Shown: positions 26,301 to 37,420, counted from the stretch's first letter. The stretch is DNA of 64,000 nt from Lunularia cruciata (GCA_948567375.1 OX419755.1:53028291-53092290); one strand, 5' to 3'. Numbers and translations: made by a program. The notes: generated by a model not told the origin, from the sequence alone.

Positions 26301-29300
26301 TACTGCAGCCTTATGAGGAGCTTAAACGGAAAGGAGCGGCGGATGAGACAGAAGGAACAGCTGCATCGAAGCCAAAGCGAAATGTTGGCAAGCTTAGGGT
26401 TCAAGGTAGGGTTGGGTTCTGCAAGATTATTGCTCACTTAACCCTCTGTCAGGCCTTCCTTTGTAAGATTTGCTGTTCTCAATTAATCTGTCTGCTCCTG
26501 CTACTTGAATTGTACATTCTACTTCAGTCTAGAAGGAATTGTCGTCCTCTGGCCCAAGAGGTTTAGGGAATACTTGAACAGACTTTGTAGAACTGCGGCA
26601 TGGTCTCTGGCCTTTTTTTCATCCTTAGGAGAGGAAAGGCTAGTCTGACCTCCCCCTACGGTGCTGGGTGGGGAGCAGTGCGTAAATTGAAGATTTCGAA
26701 GTCGCAGCTGCCAACAGGATTCACATGTCCGTCTATCGGATCCATAAAGTTTGAATCTCTCTATGCGAGTGTGGATGATCGCTCTTCTAACCAAAGGGCC
26801 CGTCTGTTGCCGGGATGGGCCGCAGTGAGAAAACTTCGTGTCCTCCACCGCACACTGCTGCGGGGCAATGCCTCTCAGCGCAGTATTGCTTATGTCAATG
26901 CTGGAGCCCAATATGTGCGTCAGGTGTCAGGTCTTCTCAAGGACAAAGTCAACAGTCTCCGCACTCATTCACTGAACAACTCATTGGAGGGCCCACAAGG
27001 TTGGATTCAACAAACTTTTGTTGCACTTCAATTCTTAGGCTAGGCAATACCTAGCTAGGTTCGCTCATGGGTTCCAATAATTGCCATGTGAGAAATATCT
27101 GTTTCATTTCACTCATAATCGAACGTACTGCATAACACGCAGAGGGCTTCTCATGTGTTTTGAAATTGAAGAGCTCAACAGAGGATGAGGCAGTTCGGAT
27201 GCAGCCTGGATCTGGGGACGCCACTGTTTTGTAAGTTCAAAAGGGCACTCAATACACATCCTTTCGTTGGATGACCTGGAACCTGAATAGGCTAAGCTCT
27301 ATATCTGATGTTTATCTGTTCTCTACTGCTGTTGATCAGGATATAGTGATATTTCGTTTGGGCTTAACCTTGCATTTAATCTGTTAGATTCTTTACCTTC
27401 TTTAGGGTTTCATTTCTCATCTCGATTTGCACATATCATGTTTACATTTCATATGCACACCATTTGCACGTAATGAGTTCTGGATCCCCTGTTCTTCGAA
27501 CGGCTTCTGCTCTCATGTCTGAAAATATCTAGATAGATAGCATAGAAGCAGCAAAAGAATGATCAGTCAAATATCTGATGCGTATGCTTGTGGTTTAACT
27601 CGAGCTTTTCCAGTCTTCCTGAAAGTCCATCCGATGAGTTGGTTATTGACGTCCAAGATCTGAAAGGAGCTTCTCAGGGTCGTTGTGTGGTTCAACTTTC
27701 TTCAATCAGCGATGATCCGGTGCGAACTCTGTCAAATTTCTCTAACTCGGAACGCAGAATAGTACGTTATCTGGCCAGATCAGGAGTTGTCAACTCATGT
27801 AGCTAGGCGTCAATGAGACCTAGTTGAAATGAAGAGATGAATCTTGAAGCAAGCATAACGATATCTATCTCAAGCATGTTGTCAAGAGTGAACCATCGCT
27901 TTATTTGCAATCTTTAAGATCTTCAGTTGAAGTGCCTTCCAAATATTGTGAGTTCTTACGTTTCTGTTGAATTCCAAGCGGGGCCGCATCCATTCCCCAT
28001 CGCATTCTTGTAGAAACACTTGGACGAAATTGTGGTACAGTATTGATGCTTCACTTTAGGAGCGGGAGAAAATCACATCCTGTTAGATTTCGTGTTCTTT
28101 TCTCTTTCTCCGTTCCTATTTCAGGCCTGCAGTTTCTTTGTTGATTGATCAGTTTAGCTTGTTTAATTGATCATGCAGACCGATCGCGTTCGCTGGTTTT
28201 CTGTCTATGTTGAACCTGAGCATGAGTGCGTCGGGAAGGTTCAGCTTTCCATCAGCTACAACAGCAACTCCAGTGAGATTGGAGCATCCAAGGTATCACA
28301 CGCTCCTAACTGTGGACCATTTATATTCTCTAGGAAATATGAGCTCAGATGGTAGGCTTCGTTATGAAAACCTACCTTCTGGTACTTAGTAACTATCATC
28401 CTAGAAGCTTCTAGCTCGGTACAACGCAACGACCCCTTTCGGCCTTGCAATAACCATCATTCTGTACAGATAACATGTATTTCCAGAAAGCTGTCCAGAT
28501 GGACGATGTTACGGGTGTTTATGATCTCCTTTTGCTGTTGTAAGTTGTAGAGACATACTGGGCTGAGGAAATTCGTCGTAACATTCTGCAAATTGGAGCA
28601 CATAAATATGCAAACATCAACAGAAGTCTGATTGGATCCAGCAACTTATGTAGACGAGATTGAATCTGCAGTCTTTGTTACCCTGGAGATTACTAAGAAG
28701 TTCTACACAGGACAAACATAATCTATGGTGTTACAGTCTTCTGTTCGTTCCTAAATATGGGAATCTGATACAAATATTGACTGACGTCTCGCAGTGGGGT
28801 GCCGTTGGAGAAACTTTAGCATACGACATTGTTTTGGAGGTGGCAATGAGGGTCGAGCGCTTTCAGCGTAGAAACTTACGTATTCAGGGTTCATGGCAGT
28901 GGCTACTTTCCGAATTTGCTCTTTACTACGGGGTTTCAGATGCGTACACCAAATTAAGGTAACGAAAGGTGATCCTCTTATGTTTTATTTTGGATACTCG
29001 AAGAGATAGTTTACCGTCTGGGATAAACTAATACTTGAAAATTTTCATTTTAGATTACAGTTTGCTAAAATGGAGTTTCTGCTACAGGTATCTGGCTTCA
29101 GTGATGGAAGTAGCTACTCCTACGGAGGACTGTCTCATGCTTATCTACGATCTCCTTTGTCCAATAGTGAAGATCAGAGATGAAGGCACTCTGGACCGGC
29201 AAGAGGTAGGCCTGTTTGTCTTCACTCGGAGGGGAAACATTGCTTCACGAGTAAACAAGGACTGTCCGTGTTTCACTTTAAATACAAGTCCAGGCAAATT

Positions 29301-32300
29301 GTCAAGGTTTTAACAACTACTTGCTTTCAGAGCCTGCGTGGAATCTTGAACTAAAAATCTCTTACGAGAAGTTATCTTCAATTGCATTTGGGTTGTGGTT
29401 GATGTCTGCAGAAGCGGATTCTTGCGGACGTGGAGGAACAAATCTCACAGCTTCTTGCCCTGGTGTTCGAGAACTACAAATCACTCGACGAAACCTCGTC
29501 CACAGGAATGACAGACATGTTCCCTGCCGTGGGCGCTGCAGCTCCTGCTTTAGTGCCAGCTGTCCAAATTTACACTCTGCTACATGATATACTCACCCTC
29601 GACGCGCAAAGCACTTTAAGAAATTATTTCAAGGTCTGTACTCATAAATCTTGCACTTTATACCTTCGCGTCTCTGCAAAGAAGTCAACGTGATAACTTT
29701 ATGTATGCAACTTAATTATGACTGCGCTTGACTGCTTCTTGTTTTCTGTCAAGCAGACAGCAGCTAAGAAAAGGTGTAAGCGACACATGGGGGAAACAGA
29801 CGAGTTTGTCTCCAGTTCAAATGAAGGGTTTCTCATGGATCCGATGACTCTCGCAGCAGCTTACCAGAAAATGAAAACTCTTTGTGTAAATATCAGTAAC
29901 GAAGTCCGAACGGACATTGACATCCACAATCAGCACGTCCTTCCAAGGTCTGTATTTTCTGGGTTGAAATCTCTTCTCACAGGGGCAGGCATTGGTTATT
30001 GTTGAAATCGTAAATATGCTGTCGGAGGGTTGAACCATCCTCTTTAAAATATCTCATACGGTCGTAAAATTCTCTCTTCTATTACTTTGGACATCTCTGC
30101 TGTACGACGGAACGGGGACACTTCCACGGGTCCTTCATTCCATTACTCAATATGCTATAGTACTGAATTTCAAGTGGATTCCCCGTTCTACGAATTGCTT
30201 CTGCTCCCATTGCTCATATATGACTGAAATATATGGCTCGGATATTCGTTTCAGCTCCATCGATCTGCCCAATATCGTGGCGAATATATACAGTGTCGAG
30301 CTCTCCAGCAGGCTTCGCTCATTTTTAGTAGCATGCCCTCCTTCTGGCCCGGCTCCTCCTGTTGCGGAACTGATGCTGGCAACAGATGACTTTCAACGGG
30401 ATCTAACTTCCTGGGGAATTCGGTAAGTTTTAATTGGAGGAGTTCTTCCTTACAGCCCACTGCTTTTACAATGGACACAGGTAGGTTCTGGCTCAATCAG
30501 CAGTCTCATCCACCGACCTTCTGGATGTTCGTTTTGCAGTCCAGTAAAGTATGGCGTGGATGCCAAAGACTTGTTCCATCTATACACAGTTTTATGGATT
30601 CAAGATAAACGTCTTCACCTTCTTGACTTCTGCAAACTGGATAAGGTACTAAATTCTCTGTTTCCCTCACCTACAGAGTCTCAAGTCTCGGATCACATCT
30701 TGTATTTACTTGTCTTACGTTGCGCCGCTGTTCTAGTGTAACGGGGATGTTGTGTGTTTGCAGGATCGCTACACATGGGTAACAACGCAGAACGTCACTG
30801 TACCGTTTGTGGAAGAGATGTATGAACGAATCAAAGATACATTAAATGAGTATGAGATAATTATCAATCGGTGGCCCGAGTACACAATACCATTGGAGAA
30901 TGTGAGTAGAGATCTTGAGCATATACGAAGTCAATCCGTGTTCCGTGCAAATTTGCTATAAAAGTCTTGCCACTTCCTTTCGGTCTTATGTGCTGATGGA
31001 CTCATCTTGACATACAACATAATTCCTAGTCCTCAGACACGGCTTTTGGGTTTAGAAAGTTCGGGAAGCATTTTGCATTACAAGTATCATCGTTATCACA
31101 TGAGTACTGGTAAATCATAACACTTTGACTAATGGTCGAGGATACTTTTGCTTGCACTAATCCTCGCTTGCAGGCTCGATATAACATCATCCACTCCGCT
31201 CCCGCATTGCTCCACTCCTCCCGTCCTCAGCTAATTCCCTCCCTATTATTTTTCACTCGCGCTTTGCCTGCTTCATGGTTCATACTTGACTTTCGATCTC
31301 CAGTGTTCCTACCCGACTCCAGACTACACCTTATTTTCTTCGTTCATGCGTAGCTAATAGGTGGTCAATTGCGCAATGTTTCATATTGCTCGAATTCTGT
31401 TGCATAGCCGTTACGACGAATATACGTTGTTTACTAGTTCTTTAGATATGGAGTGATATATTTTGTTCTCGATGTGTTGCAATTCTGCCTTTGCTTCAGG
31501 TTACATTTGATTTACTTTAGGGATTTATCACTATTCTCGCACTGAGCATATCTTGGTTACCGTTCATATGCCCTTAATGAGTTCTGGATCACCCGTTCCT
31601 AGAACGGCTTCTGCTCTCATCCACCAATATCCAGTCCTGTCAATTGCCCAATGTAATATATTTCTCGAATTCTGTTGCATAGCCGTTACCGAATACTCGT
31701 CGTTTGGTGGTTCTTTTATATATAGAGTTATATATGTTGTTCTCGATTTGTTGCAATTATGCCTTTGCTTCAGGTTACATTTGATGCACTCTACTTTAGG
31801 GATTTTGTCTCTATTCTCGTATTGATCATATCTTGGCTACCGATCTTTGCTGTTTAGTGTCTCAGGACTCAAGCGTCCATAGCGCTTGTTGCGATACACT
31901 TTATATCCTGTCTTCTTTCACTTCGCTCCCGTTACCCTGTTACAATTCGATATGTCTCTGCAGCAGCACCATCCATAAGCTCTCGCATTGTTCCACTCCT
32001 CCATTCTCAAGCTAATTCCCTCCCTATGACTTTTCCTTCGCTCTTTGCCTGATTCATGGTTCGACCTCTCGTGCCTACAGTAGTTCCTACCCGACTCCAG
32101 CCTATGTTTTAATTTCCATCGTTCACGCACTGCTTACTGGCGGTCTATTACATAACGTTTCCTATTTCTCGCAGTCGTTTGCATAGCTGTTATCGATATA
32201 TGTTGCAATTATGCCTGTGCTTCAGGTTACAATCGATGCATTCTACTTTATGGATTTATCACTATTCTAGCATTGTGCAAAAGTACATATTGGTTACCGC

Positions 32301-35300
32301 TCATTTGGATTTCATGAGTTCTGGATCACCCGTTCCCAGAATGGCTTCTACTCTCATCTACCTATATCTTGGTTACCGATCATAAGCACCTCATGGGTTC
32401 TGGATCACCCGTTCCCAGAACGGCTTCTGCTCTCATCTACCTATATCTTGGTTACCGATCATAAGCACTTCATGAGTTCTGGATCACCCGTTTCTGGAAC
32501 GGCTTCTGCTCTCATCGACCTAAATCTTGGTTACCTTTCATATGCACTTAATGAGTTCTGGATCACCCGTTCCTAGAACGGCTTCTGGTCTCATCTACCA
32601 ATATCCAGTCCTCTAACGCTTCGCTCTACTTCCCCCGTTATCTGAGCGATTTTATACTCTCGGTCTGCCTGACTCGACTGTCTTCCTCGGCTGTCGATTT
32701 CATGGCTTCTACACGATTCCCGACTTCAAGTGCTGAGTTTAAAAAGCTATATTCAACTTAATGTTTCTCGTCTGGCTCGTTAGGTCGTCGTTTCCCCGTT
32801 GAGCTTTTTTCTCTACATGCGCTGTTTATTTGTTGCCGTTTATTCGATGCATGCTATTGGTATACAAGTGTTGCTCTTAAGTGCTTCTAGATGGCGTTGA
32901 CTTCTGCTTACATCCGATCAGTTGTTTCCATTTCATCTCCTTTCCCTGTTTTGTACTAATTTCGTCTCGCACATTTTTTGTATAGATTGCATATCATGCA
33001 TCTCATTTGCATTCAATGAGTTCTGGATCTCCCGTTCCTCGAACGATTTCTGTCCTCATTTGTCAATATCCAGTCCTGTCACGCTGCACTCCCACACAGC
33101 CAAGACACCATCCACTCCTCTCCCACTTCGCTCCACTCCACCCATCCTCAACAAAACCTGTGTCTTTGCTCCTTGCTCGATGTTTCTCTGTTTGATGGTC
33201 CTCCCCTGCTTTCAATTTCAGATGCTTAATCGGTTGTCTTGGTTCTTCTTCCATGATGTATACTGGTTCACTGCAGGTGCTTCTCATTAAATGTAACAAT
33301 TTCAGTTCTTGTACCACTTACGGTTATGTTCACTTACGAATTTCCTTACTCAGATTCACTTGAATTTAGTTTGCTTAGATTCACTTCAATTCAACTTGCT
33401 TAGATAACATCAATTCAATTTGCTCAGAATCACTTCAGTGCTATTTGCATACGGTCATGCTTGCATTTCATATGCACGTTCTCGGTTCCATACTGCTCAC
33501 ATACTTAGTGGGTTCTCCATCCCCCGTTCTTCGAACGGCTTCTGCTCCCATTTCTCAAATATGTATGAGTGAGGACTCGCACTAACCCTGTACTGGAGGG
33601 GAGGTACATATATATTACACCTTAGATAATCATCAGAAGCACCATAGTACTCACCCCGTGTATGAAGACATACCATGCTTACGGCTCTATGTAAGTGACA
33701 GTTATGAAGATTTTGACTGTTTTTGTCACAATATGTTACTGTCAAATGTCGAAGTCAGTCCGGTCAGACGTGGGTATGGAACTGGGTTGTTTACAAGTAG
33801 TTCTTCATTCCATTACTCAATATGTGAATGATGGTCATGAGGGATTTACTTCTCATACCTGGTTCACTATGCCATGTCTTGTCCAGTCGTACTTGGTGTA
33901 GAACTGTGTCATAACGAACGGGTTCCGTATTCATTCCATATTAACCCGAGGCATTAAGATGCCTAGTTTGTTATGTGTGGACCGTACGGTACTGTACCAT
34001 CTTACAGTTGCTGGTCAACTAGAGTGCAGGGAGGATCTGAACTTGTTCAGTGTTACTGTCCTTGACTTGACCACATTCTGTTGCGTAAATGTTTGCTTCT
34101 TTATTTACCGGATAGATACTCCATGTTGTAACGTACATTCACATTGCGGTTGACCATTATGTTCCACATGCTCAATCCACAGGCCGTAGCTGATGTCGAA
34201 AGAGCGATTATCTCTGCAATAGAGAAGCAGTATTCGGATGTACTTACTCCTCTGAAGGATGTTATGATACCGAAGAAGTTCAGCATACAATACATGCAGA
34301 AACTCACCAGGCGTCGATCTATTTGCCTATATAGCGTCCCCAGCCAGGTATGGTGTCAAATATAATGGTTCACTTTCTGTCAGATACTCCACGGGCCAAT
34401 GCGAGATAATTCTCTCAATGTGCAATAAGTTGAGAACGAGGATACTTCAGTTTGATATATGAATTTTACCTTTGCTCTTGTGAACTGCAGCTGGGAGTTA
34501 TGCTCAACTCTATCAAGCGACTTTTAGACACTCTCCGACCCAAAGTGGAGTTGCAGATGAAAGGGTGGGTTGATTGTCTTCCTGTGGAAGGAGGCGGTCT
34601 CGGAAAGTCTGCCTTTGGTGAGCGGTTGAACGAAGTAACGATAGAACTACGTGCGAAGTATAAGAACTATCTTCACGCAATAGTCGAGAAATTGGCTGAC
34701 AACGTACGTTCTCTGGTCCTCTGTATTTGTTGGCTTTTAGTGGAGAGGAAAATGCTTTATATTCTACTTACTTCACTGTACGCTACGTTAAATTTTTTTT
34801 TTTTTCCGTATAGCTTATACGGAATCCCATACCTAGATCTCATTTGCAGAGTCATGTCTTTTTCAGTAGTGAGTATGAAATCGTGTTCAAGTAATTAGTT
34901 CTGTATTCGCATTTTCTGCAATTCGTGGTACTGTGTTGCCAAAAGTCCGCATGCGGTGTGTAGAAGCTTGTATTTAAAACTAGGGAAAGTTAATTTCTAC
35001 GGATCCTAGTTGTCGGTTGGATCGTAATGTTATGTTGTTGATTGACTTATGTTGACATAGTACATGCGGGGGTAAATCCCAGTACATAAACAGCTTCTTG
35101 GGGGTTCAGGAAGCTTAGGATGACTTCTTAGGTTACATTTAGCTTCGCTATGAATTGAATGCTGATAAAACCTAATACATTGACTAATCATCGAAGATAC
35201 TTGCATAAATCCTCGCTCACAGGTATGAACTAACATAACAGGAGAGCTGCTTGCTTGCTCACCACTAGGATTGAATGTTTGAGGGATTTACTGCTTAGAC

Positions 35301-36648
35301 CTCGTCATTTCTTGTCCAGTCTTGAGTGGGTATTGTACCGTAATCTAACGAACGAGTTCCATATTCAGACACTAAATATTATGTTAGGTTCTATCAAGTT
35401 ATTTAAGGCACCATGGTATTAACCCTGTATGCAGACAAACGCATGGTAAACCTCTCTAATTAGCTGAAGTTAAGACGATTTTCGCTATTGTTACTGACAA
35501 ACGTCAAAGTCACTTCGGTCAGACGTGGATATACTGGGTTGTTTACAACGGGTTCTATATTACTCAATATGCTTGTTTCTACTGTCAGGTACCCCTAGTT
35601 TGCTCAGTGATTTTTTATTTTTTACAGACACGGCTCCAGCGCGCAACAAAGTTGAAGAAGATTTTACAGGACACAAGGGAAGCTGGAGGCGAGTCCGACA
35701 TCCGAGATCGAATGCAGCCATTGAATAGCCAATTAGTCGAGACAATCTCGCACTTACATGAGGTCTTCTCATCGCGTGTATTTGTTGCTGTTTGCCGCGG
35801 CTACTGGGATCGTATGGCTCGGGTAAGTTATTAGCAGATTATGCTTTATCAAACTTAGGAAAGCAAAGCTTTTTCTGCTTGTTCCTCATTACGGAATACC
35901 CAAAATCATACTCCCACTTAGAAACGAACCGATGAAAAATCTTCATCAATATAGCCTTTATGTTTGGCAGTCCAATATTTGGTTCAATAATCCTTGGGTT
36001 TTAAGGCAGATTATCAATATTTACGGTGCTCTTCACAAGTATGTGTCAAGTTGTTATACCCTCACAAGAATGTCTGCTGCAATACTGAAGTTTAAGGTTT
36101 CTAAGTCGAAACCTTATGTGGACGCAGGATGTGTTACATTTTCTGGAAAACCGGAAGGAAAATAGGGCATGGTACAGAGGTTCCTCATTTGCTCTTGGGG
36201 TGAGATAGTTCAACTGTTCTTGCTGCTTGAATTTACATGGTTGTGAATGTTTTGGACGCTTCAAACACCGTAAATGTTTTGTATCACTGACTAAAAAGTA
36301 ACTGATCGACTATTATAAATCTTTGAGGACGTGGCATGTGCTGGAAAGTGGGTGTAGAGTTTGATAGCTGGCAGGCAGGCAAGGCAAACATATGGAATTT
36401 TTGTTCAAGACGGAAACAAGAAAACTTCAGTTTGGTTTCCGGATCCAGGACATTTGACAGGAGATTGACTTCTGCTGTTTACTTCGCAGATTTTGGATGA
36501 CATCTTTGCTTCACAGATGCAACGCCTACAAGGACATGGTTTACAAGAAAAGGATCTTGATCCTCCGCGGTCAGTAATGGAAGCTAGGTCCATGCTATCG
36601 AGAGATGCTCAAAACGGACTTGACTCTTCAACATTGTTCTTTTATTAA
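13396..36648 (+). CDS. large conserved plant protein of unknown function (At4g24610/At5g65440-like), 21 coding exons
   Basis: Exons: 13396-13446, 15521-16471, 17138-17358, 26001-26135, 26287-26405, 26679-26999, 27143-27230, 27614-27719, 28179-28292, 28795-28958, 29088-29205, 29412-29633, 29757-29947, 30255-30422, 30540-30645, 30764-30901, 34183-34347, 34491-34703, 35628-35822, 36128-36199, 36490-36648. All introns are GT-AG, phases agree throughout, and the total is 4,017 nt (1,338 residues plus stop). The protein starts MFTDGLDHDALRWIKK, has a long low-complexity acidic/serine-rich N-terminus, then a collinear conserved body ending in KDLDPPRSVMEARSML and a short tail. From memory this matches a plant-wide family of about 1,150 residues in Arabidopsis with no established function; the extra length here is in the N-terminal region. 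No signal peptide or membrane helix is evident. Intron 3 (8.6 kb) and intron 16 (3.3 kb) are swollen by repeats. Family recognition is from recall; the gene model is read from the sequence. Confidence 0.9.
14112..14500. repeat. 107-bp direct repeat plus a diverged third copy, intron 1
   Basis: GCACTT(C/T)GACCAAGAAAGAGG begins at 14,112 and again at 14,219, a spacing of 107 bases, and the two units are nearly identical. A third, more diverged unit begins near 14,406 (GGAGAGTCTACGCGAG) and is followed by repeated TGATCAGTTT(T/G)TCGACGGA phrases. The region is GC-richer than most of the window. It lies inside intron 1 (13,447-15,520) of the large gene. The rest of that intron shows nothing else except one TTTACAACGGGTTC-type repeat near 15.15 kb. 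Confidence 0.85.
15141..15192. repeat. TTTACAACGGGTTC-type dispersed repeat, intron 1 copy
   Basis: The string GGGCTGTTTACAACGGGTTC followed by TATATTTCATTACGCAATATG matches phrases in other introns of the same gene (near 18.50, 18.66, 18.80, 30.12, 33.79, 33.92 and 35.54 kb). No coding capacity. Confidence 0.75.
18408..18534. repeat. about 130-bp dispersed repeat, intron 3 copy
   Basis: A segment with TATGTAACTGA, GTCCGGTCAGACGTGGGTAT and TTGTTTACAACGGGTTCTGT, matched by 33,677-33,826 in intron 16 and 35,448-35,572 in intron 18. Shorter related pieces lie at about 18,655-18,700 and 18,795-18,845. Confidence 0.75.
20041..20328. repeat. 144-bp tandem duplication
   Basis: CCGAATATATTTTCAAGGTG starts at 20,041 and again at 20,185. 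The two 144-base units are almost identical, differing at about one position (CTCGAGATATTT versus CTCGAGGTATTT), so the duplication is recent compared with the surrounding repeats. It lies in intron 3. Confidence 0.93.
22777..22990. repeat. 107-bp tandem duplication
   Basis: CTCGCTTTCGTTTGCATAGC starts at 22,777 and 22,884; the two 107-base units (22,777-22,883 and 22,884-22,990) are essentially identical. The unit is part of the composite intron 3 repeat (end of block B and block C). Confidence 0.93.
24257..24518. repeat. 131-bp tandem duplication
   Basis: CTTGTTGTGATATACTTTAT starts at 24,257 and 24,388. Two 131-base units differ at about two positions (TTAGACAGG versus TTCGACAGG; CCATACCATCC versus CCACACCATCC). 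It is a local duplication inside one composite unit of intron 3. Confidence 0.92.
25705..25756. repeat. long near-perfect hairpin, 23-bp stem, in intron 3
   Basis: The arms 25,705-25,727 and 25,734-25,756 are reverse complements over 23 positions with one mismatch (A at 25,720 opposite A at 25,741). The loop AAACAC spans 25,728-25,733. The inner stem end is GC-rich (GCCGCC/GGCGGC). It sits about 250 bases upstream of exon 4, just past the last composite repeat. In the transcript it would be a stable stem-loop. I cannot tell whether it is a mobile-element remnant, a small-RNA precursor or a structural element. Confidence 0.9.
26001..29633 (+). CDS. large gene, exons 4-12: conserved central region with a C2-like segment
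   Basis: Exon 4 opens the conserved body (ALIAYDACVRLCLGAWARGC). Exons 5-7 carry VGKLRVQG, AVRKLRVL, a SIAYVNAGAQYVRQVSGLLK segment and EDEAVRMQPGSGD. Exons 8 and 9 (DELVIDVQDLKG ... EPEHECVGKVQLSISY) alternate hydrophobic strands around conserved turns in the manner of a C2-type beta sandwich; that fold assignment is my inference. Exons 10-12 read as helices (EVAMRVERFQRRNL, SEFALYYGVSDAYTKLRY, VFENYKSLDE, IYTLLHDILT). Introns here are 114-502 nt except where repeats intrude; intron 7 holds one copy of the hairpin repeat. Confidence 0.88.
29757..30901 (+). CDS. large gene, exons 13-16: helical C-terminal body, first half
   Basis: Exons 13-16 encode KKRCKRHMGETDEF, IDIHNQHVLP, SIDLPNIVANIYSVELSSRL, ACPPSGPAPPVAEL, FQRDLTSWGI, VDAKDLFHLYTVLWIQDKRL and RWPEYTIPLENV, all in the family order I recall. 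The block is probably alpha-helical. It resembles in general layout the helical bodies of tethering proteins, but I cannot assign a named domain. The intron between exons 13 and 14 holds one hairpin-repeat copy and one copy of the TTTACAACGGGTTC-type repeat. Confidence 0.88.
32314..32615. repeat. 79-bp tandem array containing the hairpin element, four units
   Basis: ATGAGTTCTGGATC or ATGGGTTCTGGATC starts at 32,314, 32,393, 32,472 and 32,551, exactly 79 bases apart each time. Each unit is one hairpin element plus a spacer with TATCTTGGTTACC. Hairpin loops differ between neighbours (CCA, CCA, a shifted TCTGG form, CTA) while the arms are kept. Confidence 0.92.
33353..33451. repeat. 25-bp tandem repeat, about four units
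   Basis: Units of the form GATTCACTTCAATTCAACTTGCTTA start at 33,353, 33,378, 33,403 and 33,427. They are diverged but aligned. The array lies in intron 16. Confidence 0.8.
34183..36648 (+). CDS. large gene, exons 17-21: C-terminal half and stop
   Basis: Exons 17-21 encode EKQYSDVLTPLKDVM, IQYMQKLTRR, LNSIKRLLDTLRPKVE, GERLNEVTIELRAKYKNYL, RATKLKKILQDTREAGGESD, VFVAVCRGYWDRM, FLENRKENRAWYRGS and ILDDIFASQMQRLQG, then the closing LDPPRSVMEARSML and a 19-residue tail ending LFFY. The stop is TAA at 36,646-36,648. The extreme tail is variable but keeps aromatic terminal residues. All acceptors are CAG or TAG and donors are standard GT. Confidence 0.9.
35448..35572. repeat. about 130-bp dispersed repeat, intron 18 copy
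   Basis: CGGTCAGACGTGGATAT and GGGTTGTTTACAACGGGTTC match the copies in introns 3 and 16. The rest of intron 18 (34,704-35,627) has a T-rich run at about 34,792 and no other recognised feature. Confidence 0.75.
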
Positions 36649-37420
36649 TCAGTGATTAGCATACTCAACTTTTACTTGGGTTGTCAAATTGCGTCGTCTT
36701 GTTTCCCGCCATCTTGAGGATCTGGAAAAATGTGAGGTTTGGGCAACGAGGGCCAACCCATGAAGGTGGTCAGTGCGAACTTATTGGGGACTCCAATACA
36801 CACGCCAAACTTCATCCATGAACGCATGATGGACTTCTTGGGAGCTGATAGATGAGCGAACAACCAAGCATATTCATATCACTACCACTACCACTACCAC
36901 TACTATTACGTACTAAATATGAGTTTGGAGTACGCAACCGGTTTCCTCATTCCAGTCAAAGCGGAAATGGAACGGCTTTTGTGCCCAATGAGATACTGTA
37001 TAAAAGGGCGGTCATCCCAATTCTTTGTAGGATTTGTCTCAGATCTATTCATACTCTACTACCTAGCCGGAATGACGACAGGAATGAATACTGAACACAT
37101 TGTCGTCATAGTACTAGTTTAGTCTAGTTAGTCATATTCTTGTTCATATCTAGCTCTCAGCACCATTTAGGCAAAGCTTTCGACATAGTTTAGCCCAAGA
37201 TGTAGATTCAAAGCTTGCAGAATCTGCAGTTGCTTTACTTTCTGCAGGTCAGAGCTTTCCCGCAGTGTAACAAACTTTTAATTAGAAGAGTACGACGTCT
37301 GCAGTTTGCCGCGCGTTTTATGTCGTGTACATCTTCCTTTGGCCATTGAATGCTGTCGTAAGAAATGATATCGTGGTGTTTAAATAGGCGACCGATTGAC
37401 AACCATGGCTTAGTCTACAG

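Larger units (their letters stand above)
17504..33560 (+). repeat. dispersed hairpin repeat family (CCGTTC-NNN-GAACGG), about 20 copies in introns
   Basis: Core: TGAGTTCTGGATC, then CCGTTC, a 3-nt loop, GAACGG, then CTTCTGCTCTCAT. Hairpin positions: 17515, 18972, 19839, 19929, 20011, 21398, 23084, 23174, 23639, 24853, 25574, 27489, 30183, 31593, 32330, 32409, 32488, 32567, 33032 and 33524 (15 bases each), plus a partial copy ending 21457. Perfect 6-bp arms occur with three different loops: TTC, CCA and CTA. Outer ATGAG and CTCAT are also complementary in many copies. All copies lie in introns 3, 7, 13 and 16 of the large gene, on its sense strand; I saw none elsewhere in the window. Confidence 0.88.
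30902..34182. repeat. 3.3-kb intron 16 with a second array of the same repeats
   Basis: The intron between exons 16 and 17 carries the same building blocks as intron 3: block B from about 31,190, block C near 31,470, 31,738 and 32,205, a block A/B piece from 31,844, and seven hairpin copies. It also holds a 79-bp periodic array, a 25-bp array and a 130-bp repeat copy (33,677-33,826). No additional conserved exon is seen. Confidence 0.85.

Noticed and set aside
31140..33560. Regular repeats that could suggest a CRISPR array
   Set aside because: The DNA is eukaryotic with spliceosomal introns, and the repeats are long, diverged and lack unique spacers of constant size.
13396..36648. Assignment of the large gene to the DUF810/PATROL1 (Munc13-like) family
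   Set aside because: The start motif and conserved blocks match the At4g24610/At5g65440 type that I recall as separate from DUF810; a distant relationship cannot be tested here.
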